DNA of 46,121 nucleotides from an uncultured Flavobacteriales bacterium (GCA_937899835.1 CALCCE010000260.1:1-46121), one strand, 5' to 3'; counted from the first letter of the stretch, positions 16,076 through 23,980 are shown. The notes: generated by a model not told the origin, from the sequence alone. Program-made: numbers and translations.

Positions 16076-18598
16076 CTAAGCTTTGGTTCTTGATCCGGTA
16101 GCTTTGGTAACCCACCGTGTAATGTCACGGGAAATAACAGATGCTCCGATAATACGGTCCTCTTTGTCCTTCACCGGTTGATAAGAAACTTCCAATGTCA
16201 AAGTCTTGCCATCTACAGGCCGCTCTTGAGACATTTGAAAGCTCTCTCCCTTGAGTACCCGATCGTAGCGTTTTTTCCATTCAGCATGTTGCTCCTGTGG
16301 CAGCAGATCAAAGATGTTATCACCAATTTTGAGCAGTATGTCTGAAGCCTCAAAGCGTTTGCGTAGTGCTTTATTGGCAACGGTAATCCGATATTCATTG
16401 TCAATGGCAAAGTAGGTGTCGTCAGTGTGATCAATCAAAGAAGACATGATCGACTCCTTGCGTTCCAATTCTTTGGATGAAGCCATTTGATTGGTAACAT
16501 CGTGCCCAATAACTGAACAACCAATTACCTCTCCTTGTGCATTGGTAATCGGATTACACTGGGCTTCCATATAAATGAGACTTCCATTGTCTAATTTCTG
16601 GGACATTACCTCCCGAATGCGCTCCCCATCAAACACACGCTGGTATACTTTACGCCAATATTCTGCACGATCACCTGACATGGTGTCGAATACGTTCATA
16701 CCCACTTTCAATGCACTGTCTGTACCTTCATACTTTTCTCGCAGCTTGCGGTTGATCGCAGTGACAGTATAGTTGCAATCCATAGCAAAGAACGTATCCT
16801 CTGAACTATCGATCAGGGAAGCCAAATCTTCTTGACGCTTGCGTACCTCAAGCTCTTGTTTCCTGGCCTCTGTACGGTCTTTTGACATCACGGAAACACC
16901 AATTACCCGAGAATCATCATCTACAATGGGATAGTGGTTGGTTTCTATGTAATGGGTTCCATCTTCGAGGTTCCGCTCTTCCATGATGCTAAACCGCTCA
17001 CCATTCAAGGCCCGATCATACCGTTCTCTCCATTTGTCGTGTTGATCTTGTGGAATAACCTCAAACACATTCCGCCCTACATCAAGGTTCACTCCTAAAG
17101 CAGCATACTTGCGTTGAAGTGTCTGGTTAACAATGGTGATGTTATAGTTGGAATCGATCGCAAAAATGGTATCGTCGGTGTTGTTGATTAGGGCATTGAG
17201 GTTGCTCTCCTTTTCGCGAAGCTCGTGCTGTGCCCTTCTCATTTCCTCCTGAGTAGCCTGCATCTCCTCCATGTTCTGACGCATCTCCTCTTCCTGAGCT
17301 TGCATCTCTTCGGTCATCTTGCGCGCTTCTTCCAACAACGAATTGGTGCGTTCACCAATACGAGCCGATACAATCGTAGAAGCAATACTCTCCGCTGCAC
17401 GTTTAACAAAGTCGATTTGGTGATTCTTCAATACATCAAATGAAGCCAGTTCGATCATGCCAACAATTTCTTCGTTCGCCATCAAGGGCACGATCAACAA
17501 GCATCCAGGATTAGCCGTTCCTAACCCCGAAGTGATGCGTACATAATTGTCTGGAACATCGGTCATATAAATAATATCCCGCTCCTGGAAGCTGGCTCCA
17601 ATCAACCCTTCGGTCAATTCAATGCGCTTTTCAACAAATTTTCTTCGCTCGTACGCGTAGCAGGCTACCATTTCAAAGAAGCTTTCGCCTCCTTCTTCAC
17701 GAATGAGCATCAGCCCTCCCTGGTTGGCCCCCAGATACTTCACCAGTTTCGTAAGCACCTGGCCAGTCAACTCGTCCAGGTCACCCATGTGCTTTCTAAG
17801 GATATCGCTCACCTCCGCAATACCCACATTCTTATATTTTTCGTTTTCCTCCCGCTGCGAAGCGTCCAAGAGGCCCTCTCGCATGCTCAGCAAAGAACTG
17901 CCCATTTCATCCGCTTGCTCTCCTTCTCCATATTGGGCTTCCAGATTTCCTCTACTGATCTCTTCTGCAAAAGCAATATTGCGGTCCATACTGCTCAATC
18001 TACTGTTGAGTGAAAACACATTTTGTGCTCCCAGGATGCCCATTTGCTCGGTTCGATAGGCCCAAAAGGCAGTTAATCCAAGGATTACTCCAGCCAAACC
18101 AATATGGAAGGCAAACGTCACCGTGTCCATATACTCCAACTGGGTGAAGTATACCGATTGATCGGTGGCATATTGGAGATAAGCAAAAACCGAATGGTGG
18201 GTGGCAATGGCCAAGGTCAATGGAATGTAGAGGCGCCAGTTTCGATAGCTGAAAAGGATGAGTGCTCCAACAAACGCCATGAAATGCATTTCAAACATTC
18301 CGTGCATCTGGTAGATAAACTGGGCCATAAATACCGCAAGAACTACTGCTCCAACATATTGATACAACCCTTTGCTTGGAAGCAATGCACGGACAAGGAA
18401 ATAGGCACCCAACGATAGTCCACCTACGCCGAAGGCAACTGGCCAGGTATCGTAAAAGCCGGCCAGAAATAAGCCAAATACAAATGAAACCCCTAAACCA
18501 ATGCGCATTACTTCATCAGCCTTGCGGGTCAGTTGTTCGTGATAGTGCTTTAAAGTACTATCGTTGGTTTCAATCAAGTTTTGCGGTTGTATTTCCAT
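16076..18598 (-). CDS. membrane GAF and triple-PAS receptor without an output domain
   Basis: ATG 18598 gives 840 residues. Residues about 30-190 hold five or six transmembrane helices with a His-rich motif (HGMFEMHFMAF, then RNWRLYIPL and ATHHSVFAYLQ) that also occurs in some chemoreceptors and cyclases. A HAMP-like helix (SRGNLEAQYG) and a GAF domain (about 270-425) follow. A Glu/Met/Gln-rich coiled coil (EEMQAQEEEMRQNMEEMQ) leads into three similar PAS domains of about 120 residues, each with SLIDxTDDTxFAID and ending GxSVxSxDxT. No kinase, GGDEF or methyl-accepting domain follows. It must signal through a partner or by assembly. The start overlaps the end of the thioredoxin-like gene by 29 bp. 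Confidence 0.85.
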   Translation of the reverse strand: MEIQPQNLIETNDSTLKHYHEQLTRKADEVMRIGLGVSFVFGLFLAGFYDTWPVAFGVGGLSLGAYFLVRALLPSKGLYQYVGAVVLAVFMAQFIYQMHGMFEMHFMAFVGALILFSYRNWRLYIPLTLAIATHHSVFAYLQYATDQSVYFTQLEYMDTVTFAFHIGLAGVILGLTAFWAYRTEQMGILGAQNVFSLNSRLSSMDRNIAFAEEISRGNLEAQYGEGEQADEMGSSLLSMREGLLDASQREENEKYKNVGIAEVSDILRKHMGDLDELTGQVLTKLVKYLGANQGGLMLIREEGGESFFEMVACYAYERRKFVEKRIELTEGLIGASFQERDIIYMTDVPDNYVRITSGLGTANPGCLLIVPLMANEEIVGMIELASFDVLKNHQIDFVKRAAESIASTIVSARIGERTNSLLEEARKMTEEMQAQEEEMRQNMEEMQATQEEMRRAQHELREKESNLNALINNTDDTIFAIDSNYNITIVNQTLQRKYAALGVNLDVGRNVFEVIPQDQHDKWRERYDRALNGERFSIMEERNLEDGTHYIETNHYPIVDDDSRVIGVSVMSKDRTEARKQELEVRKRQEDLASLIDSSEDTFFAMDCNYTVTAINRKLREKYEGTDSALKVGMNVFDTMSGDRAEYWRKVYQRVFDGERIREVMSQKLDNGSLIYMEAQCNPITNAQGEVIGCSVIGHDVTNQMASSKELERKESIMSSLIDHTDDTYFAIDNEYRITVANKALRKRFEASDILLKIGDNIFDLLPQEQHAEWKKRYDRVLKGESFQMSQERPVDGKTLTLEVSYQPVKDKEDRIIGASVISRDITRWVTKATGSRTKA

Positions 18599-19238
18599 GT
18601 AGATTCGGAGATAGGGGAAATGTTTGGGGGCGATTGATCTCACACCCGTAGGCAACAAAAGCTTCCGGGCCGAAATCAGGAATTGTTCGATCGTGGAGCA
18701 GTGCCTCTATAGCAATGCGCGCATAATCGGTGGTAGGATTGGTACAGTAGCGGGTTCGGTTGTAATTGCCTCGGTATGCTAATTTATTAGAAGCATCTAA
18801 AAGTGCAGCCTGAGGAGTAGAGTAAACACCTAATTTCCCGGCGATATCGCCATCGGTATCAATCACAACCGACACTCCTTGCCCCAATCGGGAACTAAGA
18901 TTGGTAACGTAATCAGTAGCGTCTTTTTCTGGCGGTGGTACTACCGCTACGAACGCTATTTCTGTCGCGTATTTTCGGGCAAGAGATTTAAAATGCTTTA
19001 AGTTAAAACGGGAACAAGGGCATTCTGGATTGTAAAAGTGAAAAAGTGTTGGCTTTGAAGCCGTGGTAAGGCTTCTATCCAGTGCTACGTTGCTTCCTAA
19101 TGGAATAGGGGCATATGTCTCGGGCACAGGTGTGGGTTGAACATATCGCAACTCCTGCTCCCAGAAGATTGCGCCAATTCCACTTGCTGCCGTGACCAAA
19201 ATAGTTAGTGCCAGTAAAATTCTACTGCGTACTCCCAT
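18570..19238 (-). CDS. membrane-anchored thioredoxin-like protein (CPC motif)
   Basis: The 222-residue protein has one N-terminal membrane segment (ILLALTILVTAASGIGAIFW) and a thioredoxin fold. The strand TLFHFYNPECPCSRFN carries the Cys-Pro-Cys active-site motif. The strand VSVVIDTDGDIAGKLGVYSTPQAALLDASNKLAYRG follows, including the usual cis-Pro (TPQ). The DUF6436/TlpA-like group is the nearest family I can name. It faces the periplasm and could reduce or sense disulfides. Its C-terminus overlaps the start of the GAF/PAS receptor gene by 29 bp, so the two are probably translationally coupled, and a redox input to the receptor is a reasonable guess but no more. Confidence 0.8.
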   Translation of the reverse strand: MGVRSRILLALTILVTAASGIGAIFWEQELRYVQPTPVPETYAPIPLGSNVALDRSLTTASKPTLFHFYNPECPCSRFNLKHFKSLARKYATEIAFVAVVPPPEKDATDYVTNLSSRLGQGVSVVIDTDGDIAGKLGVYSTPQAALLDASNKLAYRGNYNRTRYCTNPTTDYARIAIEALLHDRTIPDFGPEAFVAYGCEINRPQTFPLSPNLHGNTTAKLD

Positions 19239-19373
19239 GCCCGCCGAAGTTGAAGCTAATTTTCCTTCTACGCAAATCGTTGGGATAAGTTGCTTCTTAG
19301 CCTTTCGGAGTCTTTATAGTTAGTGGCTTTACCTTGGTTTTATACGCTCTGGAGCAACAGTCTTCGATCGGAA

Positions 19374-19793
19374 TCAGGAAGCCCTTCGATGTTCAAAATC
19401 GGACAACGCGCCTCCCACCTGATCGACAATTTGGCGAAAGGATCCCTCGGTTTCCATATAGTTGATTGCTTGTTGGACCGATTTTTTGATCGTGGAGTGA
19501 GACGAGCGGTTTAGGTAGTCGGCAATAAACTGATAAGTGAACCCAAAAGTCATTTTAGCTACATAGCTAAAAATGTGTCGCGCAGAGGCAACTTCCTTGG
19601 TTTGATCTTTGGAGCGAATACGACTGGGAGGAATTCCGGTAAAATGAGAGACAATATAAAGCAGTCGATTAAGCTCAGGACTCGTAATTCCGGGGATCAC
19701 AAAGTAATTCATCGTCCGATGAGCAGGTGGCTTGCGATCAATCCCGGGGATTTCATTCAACATTGTATTTCGTATTTGGGGGCTGTCATTCAC
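19374..19793 (-). CDS. stand-alone DnaA domain IV-like DNA-binding protein
   Basis: The frame starts at GTG 19793, directly after the TAA of the preceding gene, and encodes 139 residues; ATG 19763 is an alternative. Residues 40-112 match the DNA-binding domain IV of DnaA: VSHFTGIPPSRIRS, then KEVASARHIFSYVAK, then FIADYLNRSSHSTIKKSV, equivalent to the DnaA signature around its DHST motif. No AAA+ ATPase is present here or nearby. Such single domains occur in phage and plasmid replication modules and in small chromosomal proteins. It could recognise DnaA-box-like DNA without opening an origin. It is the last gene of a four-gene minus-strand operon. Confidence 0.8.
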   Translation of the reverse strand: MNDSPQIRNTMLNEIPGIDRKPPAHRTMNYFVIPGITSPELNRLLYIVSHFTGIPPSRIRSKDQTKEVASARHIFSYVAKMTFGFTYQFIADYLNRSSHSTIKKSVQQAINYMETEGSFRQIVDQVGGALSDFEHRRAS

Positions 19794-20633
19794 TTAAGAG
19801 CGTCCAAAGCCCGCTGGGCTTAAAGGCTCTCGGTCACGGATCAATTGCTCCAGGTTGGCACAGGTTTGTTTCAACTCGCGTAGGTAAGACTGCAGCGCTA
19901 ACTTTTTTGCAAGAGAGATTACTTGTTTTTTGTTGCACTTCCGTTGAATCAAGAGGTGGTGCAAGCGCTCCTGCTCTATACCTGATGCCTTTCGCCTTTG
20001 ACGTTGCAATCCTTCAAAATAGGCTTCGCGCGCCTCATCAATAAAAGCCAATTTCTGCTCATTGCTGAATGGAATGAGCTTGAGCTTGTCTAAATAATCA
20101 TAGCGCACGTTCCCATAATCCTGAATTTGGTACTCATCGGTGATCACAAAGGTGGCATACTCTGTAATCAACCGTTGCTTGAGTTGATAGCGGGTGGCGG
20201 TTTTTCGCTGGTTGACATCGGCCTCACGCGCCATGCGAACGCTTGCTTCAAAAGCTTCCTGCTCCTTCAAAACCCGGTCGCGATGCCGCTGGTATTTTTT
20301 AAGGCAAGCGTGAAGGGTTTGCGCTTTCAGCTTGCCTTCTTGCCGAACCTGACGGGTTTCGCGAAATGCCAGGTATAGGTCTTCAGGAGAAAAATGGGCA
20401 TACTCCTGCATCACCAGCTTGGAGAGGGTTTCGGAAAGCTCTGAGAGAAAAAGCCGACCGGCAATGCCAGAACGCTTAGCAACATCACGAACTGACTGTA
20501 GCAGTAATTCCTGCAGCTGCGTTGGACTCAAACGAACCAAGGGAATTCCACGCGAGGCCAGCACCACCTCACGGTGGTTGGCCGATGCCTGCTGTGGAAA
20601 TTCGATGTTTGAGATGTAACGGTAGCGGTTCAT
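19794..20633 (-). CDS. hypothetical protein of the phage-like module (279 aa)
   Basis: ATG 20633 follows the stop of the winged-helix gene after 2 bp. The protein is largely alpha-helical and basic, with no signal peptide or membrane segment. It begins with RYRYISNIEFPQQASANHREVV, has LQELLLQSVRDVAKRSG and a long helical stretch LHACLKKYQRHRDRVLKEQEAFEASVRMAREAD in the middle, abridged here to its edges. The second half contains QKLAFIDEAREAYFEGLQRQRRKASGIEQ. Its place between a winged helix and a DnaA-domain protein suggests a role in replication or DNA loading. I do not recognise its family. Confidence 0.65.
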   Translation of the reverse strand: MNRYRYISNIEFPQQASANHREVVLASRGIPLVRLSPTQLQELLLQSVRDVAKRSGIAGRLFLSELSETLSKLVMQEYAHFSPEDLYLAFRETRQVRQEGKLKAQTLHACLKKYQRHRDRVLKEQEAFEASVRMAREADVNQRKTATRYQLKQRLITEYATFVITDEYQIQDYGNVRYDYLDKLKLIPFSNEQKLAFIDEAREAYFEGLQRQRRKASGIEQERLHHLLIQRKCNKKQVISLAKKLALQSYLRELKQTCANLEQLIRDREPLSPAGFGRS

Positions 20634-20635
20634 GG

Positions 20636-20929
20636 TCAATCGTTTTGAACGGTTTCGGTGAGTTTCCAGAGAATGACTCGTCGATTGGTTTCACTCGAAC
20701 GAATGGCTCCGGCACGCTCGAGCAGCCCCAGGTCGCGCAGTTCACTTACGCGACCGGAAACCCGGTGAATTTCCCAGCCCAAACAGCGGGCAATTTGTTT
20801 GTTGTGGCAAACTCCGAGCTCTAAAATGGTATCCAATACCTGGCGCTGACTATTGCCCAGACGCAACCGGCCGTAGGGCCGCAAACCGCGTACAGGCCGT
20901 TGCTTTACGGAAGGGTTCATTGTGATCAT
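20636..20929 (-). CDS. winged helix-turn-helix protein
   Basis: The 97-residue protein has a short basic N-terminus (VKQRPVRGLRPYGRLRLG). A compact winged helix follows: RQVLDTILELGVCHNKQIARCLGWEIHRVSGRVSELRDLG, abridged here, is the helix-turn-helix and SETNRRVILWKL the wing. This is the layout seen in phage excisionase, replication-initiator or MarR-like small regulators. It sits between the Rad52-like gene (62 bp upstream) and the 279-aa gene (2 bp downstream). It may regulate the module or bind its DNA during replication. Confidence 0.72.
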   Translation of the reverse strand: MITMNPSVKQRPVRGLRPYGRLRLGNSQRQVLDTILELGVCHNKQIARCLGWEIHRVSGRVSELRDLGLLERAGAIRSSETNRRVILWKLTETVQND

Positions 20930-20991
20930 GTGGTGGTGGTATGGTGTATATAATATGAATGGTTCGTGCCTTACAAAAGATGGCCTTCACA

Positions 20992-21552
20992 TCAGGCAAC
21001 TTTATCTTCAGGAATAAGCGGTTGATAAGTATCGCTTAATCTACGGTTGAGATCACGCCCAAACTGCTTGCCGATAGAGGCTGCTGCATTGCTTAGACAA
21101 AGGGCCTTGAGCTTTGGAAAAGCTTGCTCAAAAGCATTCCTACGTTTGTAGGCGTCAAATTCAATAGGACTGGTATTGCGCTCTTGCGGCACCTGCACTG
21201 CTGCAGCTCCGGTACGGATCAGTGTGCGACCCGTAATGGGATGCACTACCTCCAATTCAAGACTGCCAAGCAATTCGTTGCCATCGCGGTGATAGCGGAA
21301 GTTGCGCAAGCTCCACTGCCCGAAAAAAACCTCATCCAGTGACATCTCAACAAAGGAAATGGGTAAGTATTGCGACTGATTAGCGTAAGGATTAGTTTGT
21401 ACTTGCTGTGAATCAGGTAGGCGATTGATGAGACGGTTGAACTTTTGCAACTTCATTAAAGTAGAGTGATCGTGATTTTCTACAATGGCTGCTACGGCTT
21501 GTTCCGCATTTTTTCCGCTCGGATCCTGTCCGTGTATCGTATTTTCTTTCAT
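20992..21552 (-). CDS. Rad52-like single-strand annealing protein (candidate)
   Basis: ATG 21552 gives 186 residues. Residues 62-170 follow the Rad52/Sak core. LPISFVEMSLDEVFFGQWSLRNF resembles the first helix and strand, LLGSLELEVVHPITGRTLIRTGAAAV the sheet. The helix FPKLKALCLSNAAASIGKQFGRDLNR resembles the A-K-T-D-A-x-K-R-x-x-x-x-F-G signature. If right, it pairs complementary DNA strands, as in phage recombination. It is the first gene of the minus-strand module, divergent from an S24-type repressor, which is the classical phage arrangement. The assignment rests on motif order only, and a DUF of unknown role is the alternative. Confidence 0.5.
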   Translation of the reverse strand: MKENTIHGQDPSGKNAEQAVAAIVENHDHSTLMKLQKFNRLINRLPDSQQVQTNPYANQSQYLPISFVEMSLDEVFFGQWSLRNFRYHRDGNELLGSLELEVVHPITGRTLIRTGAAAVQVPQERNTSPIEFDAYKRRNAFEQAFPKLKALCLSNAAASIGKQFGRDLNRRLSDTYQPLIPEDKVA

Positions 21553-21709
21553 AGGGTTATGAGGTTGAACAAGCAGTACACTACTGAATGGGGTGACTTT
21601 TTTCAACTTATTTGATTTCATTTGAGCAATTAAATAGTTGATTGAGAGGATAAAGTAGCTAAATCGACTTGCATTCCGTAAAACTTTTATTAATTTCGAG
21701 GTTAACAGA

Positions 21710-21721
21710 TACACAAATGTA
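21710..21721 (-). promoter_or_regulatory. candidate -7 box and operator of the phage-like module
   Basis: The minus strand reads TACATTTG at 21721-21714, a perfect TAnnTTTG -7 box, about 160 nt upstream of ATG 21552. The same bases lie within the inverted repeat TACA-CAAA-TGTA (21710-21721), so a repressor bound here would cover the promoter. The arms are only 4 bp and no -33 box is evident. Confidence 0.35.
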
Positions 21722-21794
21722 AAATATTTTTTACTATTGTCATCCATCATTAACTAATTTTTTCACACTTCTCCCGCCCCAATTTCCTAAGTGT

Positions 21795-22478
21795 ATGAAT
21801 ACCAAGGCCGCCATCGAAGAATTAGCCAAAATCTTTGAAAACAAGTCCATTAGCGTAGAAAAAGTGGCTACCGATATTGGTACTAGCAAACACAACATCT
21901 ACAATGCACTGAAACGAGGAGACATTAAATTGAGCTTGTACAGCGAAATACTCAGCCATCCGGAAGTAAAAAAAATGCTACAACCGGAATTGCCACTGCA
22001 AAACAGTTCGGAAAAAGTGTTTCCGATAGTAGTAGATCCTGAAAATCGTGAGTTAGTGAGTCTTGTTCCAATATATGCGCAAGCGGGGTACATGCGGGGG
22101 TACTCTGACCCTGAGTTTATCAGAAGTTTACCCCTAACCCAAGATACTACCTACGATGACGGTACTTACCGAGATTTTGAGATCAAGGGGGACAGCATGG
22201 AAAATTATTTCTTCGAACGGGATATCATTCGCGCCAAGTACCTGCCTGAAATTTATTGGGAAAAGCGACTTCATGTTGGCCAATTGTTTGTCATCTTACA
22301 CAAAACCGACGGTGTGGTATTCAAGCAACTTGTAGACCACAATCCCAATTCAGGCGACCTTACCTTGCACTCTTTCAACGATTATTACGAAGACTACACC
22401 GTTAATCTAAGAGATGTGCAACAACTCTGGTACTACACAGAATACCGCTCAAGACGCCTCTTCAAGCAAGTGCGTTGA
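21795..22478 (+). CDS. S24/LexA-type repressor (CI-like)
   Basis: The 227-residue protein begins with a helix-turn-helix (VEKVATDIGTSKHNIYNALKRGDIKLS, residues 21-47). It ends with an S24 peptidase domain like LexA and CI. The Ala-Gly bond for self-cleavage is visible (QAGYM, 97-98), as is nucleophile Ser134 in EIKGDSMEN and the general base Lys177 in DGVVFKQLV. All catalytic elements are intact, so RecA-stimulated self-cleavage is expected. It is transcribed away from the Rad52-like/DnaA-IV operon with 242 bp between the starts. Repression of that operon until DNA damage is the obvious model. Confidence 0.88.
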   Translation: MNTKAAIEELAKIFENKSISVEKVATDIGTSKHNIYNALKRGDIKLSLYSEILSHPEVKKMLQPELPLQNSSEKVFPIVVDPENRELVSLVPIYAQAGYMRGYSDPEFIRSLPLTQDTTYDDGTYRDFEIKGDSMENYFFERDIIRAKYLPEIYWEKRLHVGQLFVILHKTDGVVFKQLVDHNPNSGDLTLHSFNDYYEDYTVNLRDVQQLWYYTEYRSRRLFKQVR

Positions 22479-22490
22479 GCAATACTTAGT

Positions 22491-22521
22491 ACCGAAGCAT
22501 TGATCCACCACCAACTTCGGT
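22491..22521 (+). terminator. hairpin after the repressor gene (weak terminator)
   Basis: ACCGAAG (22491-22497) pairs with CTTCGGT (22515-22521) around a 17-nt loop and is followed by TGTTT. It begins 12 bp after the stop of the S24 repressor gene. The T-run is poor. Confidence 0.35.
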
Positions 22522-22534
22522 TGTTTAAAGTCAC

Positions 22535-22682
22535 CGCTACATCTTCACCAAGTAGCGTTAAATGCCCCACCCTAGCCAGGGAGGCATTAGTATTTCAAAT
22601 ACACCTAGTATAAATACGTGTTTTCTATAGCGTTAAAGTACGCTAACACTACTGCGGAAAATTACGATGCTAAGTAGCGCTA
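22535..22682. repeat. cluster of TAGCG motifs
   Basis: TAGCGTTAAA occurs at 22553-22562 and 22628-22637. The second copy is part of the inverted repeat TAGCGT-TAAAGT-ACGCTA (22628-22645). A palindromic TAGCGCTA lies at 22675-22682 and an inverted CGCTA at 22535-22539. Six TAGCG occurrences in about 150 bp is far above chance for a 5-mer. Confidence 0.45.
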
Positions 22683-22787
22683 GTGGCTAAAGCCCACTCG
22701 AACAGACTACTGAAATTTGACTTTTAAATCAAGTGTAAAGACTTGGATTGAGGCAATAGTAATCGTAGTTCGCAGAGTGTGTTGCCG

Positions 22788-22825
22788 TTAAGAAGACGGA
22801 ATAGACGATTAAGAACACGGATTAG
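22788..22825. repeat. direct repeat with 21-bp period
   Basis: TTAAGAAGACGGAATAG (22788-22804) and TTAAGAACACGGATTAG (22809-22825) match at 15 of 17 positions. The 21-bp period is two helical turns, so a protein could bind both copies on the same face. Confidence 0.55.
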
Positions 22826-22852
22826 GGATCAGCTCCTGAGGTAAACAGACGT

Positions 22853-22918
22853 TCACTTGACAATGATGCACAGTCAACACTCTGTCTTTGAGTTGTCCAT
22901 TAAATAAGCGTCAAGTGA
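22853..22918. repeat. inverted repeat TCACTTGAC / GTCAAGTGA
   Basis: Nine-base perfect arms at 22853-22861 and 22910-22918 flank a 48-nt interval. The next flanking bases extend the match imperfectly. No T-run follows, so it is not an ordinary terminator. Confidence 0.45.
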
Positions 22919-23072
22919 CCACTCAGGTGAGTTTTCTAAAGGAACGAGTAGTTCATTACAAAATCATGCCTACAAAATCCAAAATTTTTACCGGAAGAAT
23001 CTATAGACGTTAAAATCGTTGCCTGCCCCGGCAATAAATCCAACCTGAGCCAGCCAAGGGGTGAGTGGTTGG

Positions 23073-23127
23073 CCAACTCCGGCGGGAAATATTCCTGAGG
23101 GGGCTTAAGGAAGCCTGTCGGAGTTGG
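23073..23127 (+). promoter_or_regulatory. structured leader upstream of the NarL-type kinase
   Basis: CCAACTCCG (23073-23081) pairs perfectly with CGGAGTTGG (23119-23127). An inner hairpin GGCTT-AAGG-AAGCC sits inside the loop at about 23102-23115. The structure ends 22 bp before ATG 23150, so if transcribed it forms the 5' leader. It could be an attenuator-like or stabilising leader, or an operator. Confidence 0.4.
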
Positions 23128-23149
23128 TTGGAAAATTTTAGGATAAAAA

Positions 23150-23980
23150 ATGCACCATTCTCTACTATTATGGGCTCCAATTGGCCCAATTACCAACCCT
23201 GCCACCGATCAGTTTTTTTGGTTGTGTATTGGCTTGGGCATTTGCACAAGTATGCTAATGCTAAACATTTATCATGCGTCATTGCAGAAACGAATTGCTG
23301 GTTTACTTCAGCAGGAGCTACTCCACAGACACCAATTGGCCATTCAATTAGCCGTTTTAGAAGGACAGGAAGCGGAACGAAAAAAGCTGGCCGACGATTT
23401 ACACGATCATATCAGCGCCCTGTTTGCCACTTCAAAATTATACTTGGACATGTACCGAAAACAAGTATCCCACCATATCGGAAAGGAGGAAAGTGCTCTC
23501 CAAATGGCTATGGATGTTATCGACGAAACTGCGCAGGAAGTGAGAAACCTGTCTAAGCAACTTTCTTCGGCAGTGCTTGATCGATTGGGACTCATCGAAG
23601 CAACCGAAGACCTTTGCCAACTCCGCCTTGGATATGCTAATGTGAGGTACAAAATATGGCCCTTTAATTACAACAAGCGCCTTGATCGTCGAATGGAACA
23701 AAGTATTTACCGCATGATTTCCGAACTCCTGAGAAACATAAAAAACCATGCTCAGGCCACCAGGGTCAACATTAGATTCTCAAGAAAAGACGGTCAACTG
23801 CAGGTTGCAGTAGAAGACAACGGTGTTGGAATGCCAGCGTCCACCCCATTCTCTTCGAGAAACGGTGGCCTTGCGAGTATTGAGGCCCAAATAGGTTTTC
23901 TCAATGGTCAGATGAAGATTGAAAGCAGGTCCCAAATAGGTACTGTCGTCACCTTAGATATACCGCTTCCTAATGGTTAA
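23150..23980 (+). CDS. NarL-type sensor histidine kinase (HisKA_3)
   Basis: The 276-residue protein has one predicted membrane helix (FFWLCIGLGICTSMLMLNIYH, abridged) and a short coiled segment. The HisKA_3 box is ERKKLADDLHDHISALFA with phospho-acceptor His85. The ATPase domain has SELLRNIKNHAQA, EDNGVGMP and the G2-like NGGLASIEAQI. It lacks a recognisable periplasmic sensor domain, so the signal may be membrane-borne or come from a partner. The gene overlaps the response regulator gene by 8 bp. Compared with typical kinases of this group it is short but complete. Confidence 0.9.
   Translation: MHHSLLLWAPIGPITNPATDQFFWLCIGLGICTSMLMLNIYHASLQKRIAGLLQQELLHRHQLAIQLAVLEGQEAERKKLADDLHDHISALFATSKLYLDMYRKQVSHHIGKEESALQMAMDVIDETAQEVRNLSKQLSSAVLDRLGLIEATEDLCQLRLGYANVRYKIWPFNYNKRLDRRMEQSIYRMISELLRNIKNHAQATRVNIRFSRKDGQLQVAVEDNGVGMPASTPFSSRNGGLASIEAQIGFLNGQMKIESRSQIGTVVTLDIPLPNG

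Larger units (their letters stand above)
22479..23149. other. non-coding, repeat-rich interval (671 bp)
   Basis: No gene is supported. It contains a 7-bp-arm hairpin (22491-22521), six TAGCG motifs on both strands within 22535-22682, and a 17-bp direct repeat with 21-bp period (22788-22825). A long inverted repeat (22853-22918) and a structured leader just before the histidine kinase gene (23073-23127) follow. It separates the phage-like module from the NarL-type two-component pair. Confidence 0.6.

Noticed and set aside
22936-23205. Minus-strand frame of 89 codons in the repeat-rich interval
   Set aside because: It runs through the inverted repeat and the start of the kinase gene and has no recognisable motif.
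23065-23556. Plus-strand frame overlapping the NarL-type kinase gene
   Set aside because: It is out of frame with a kinase carrying all motifs and starts inside the structured leader.
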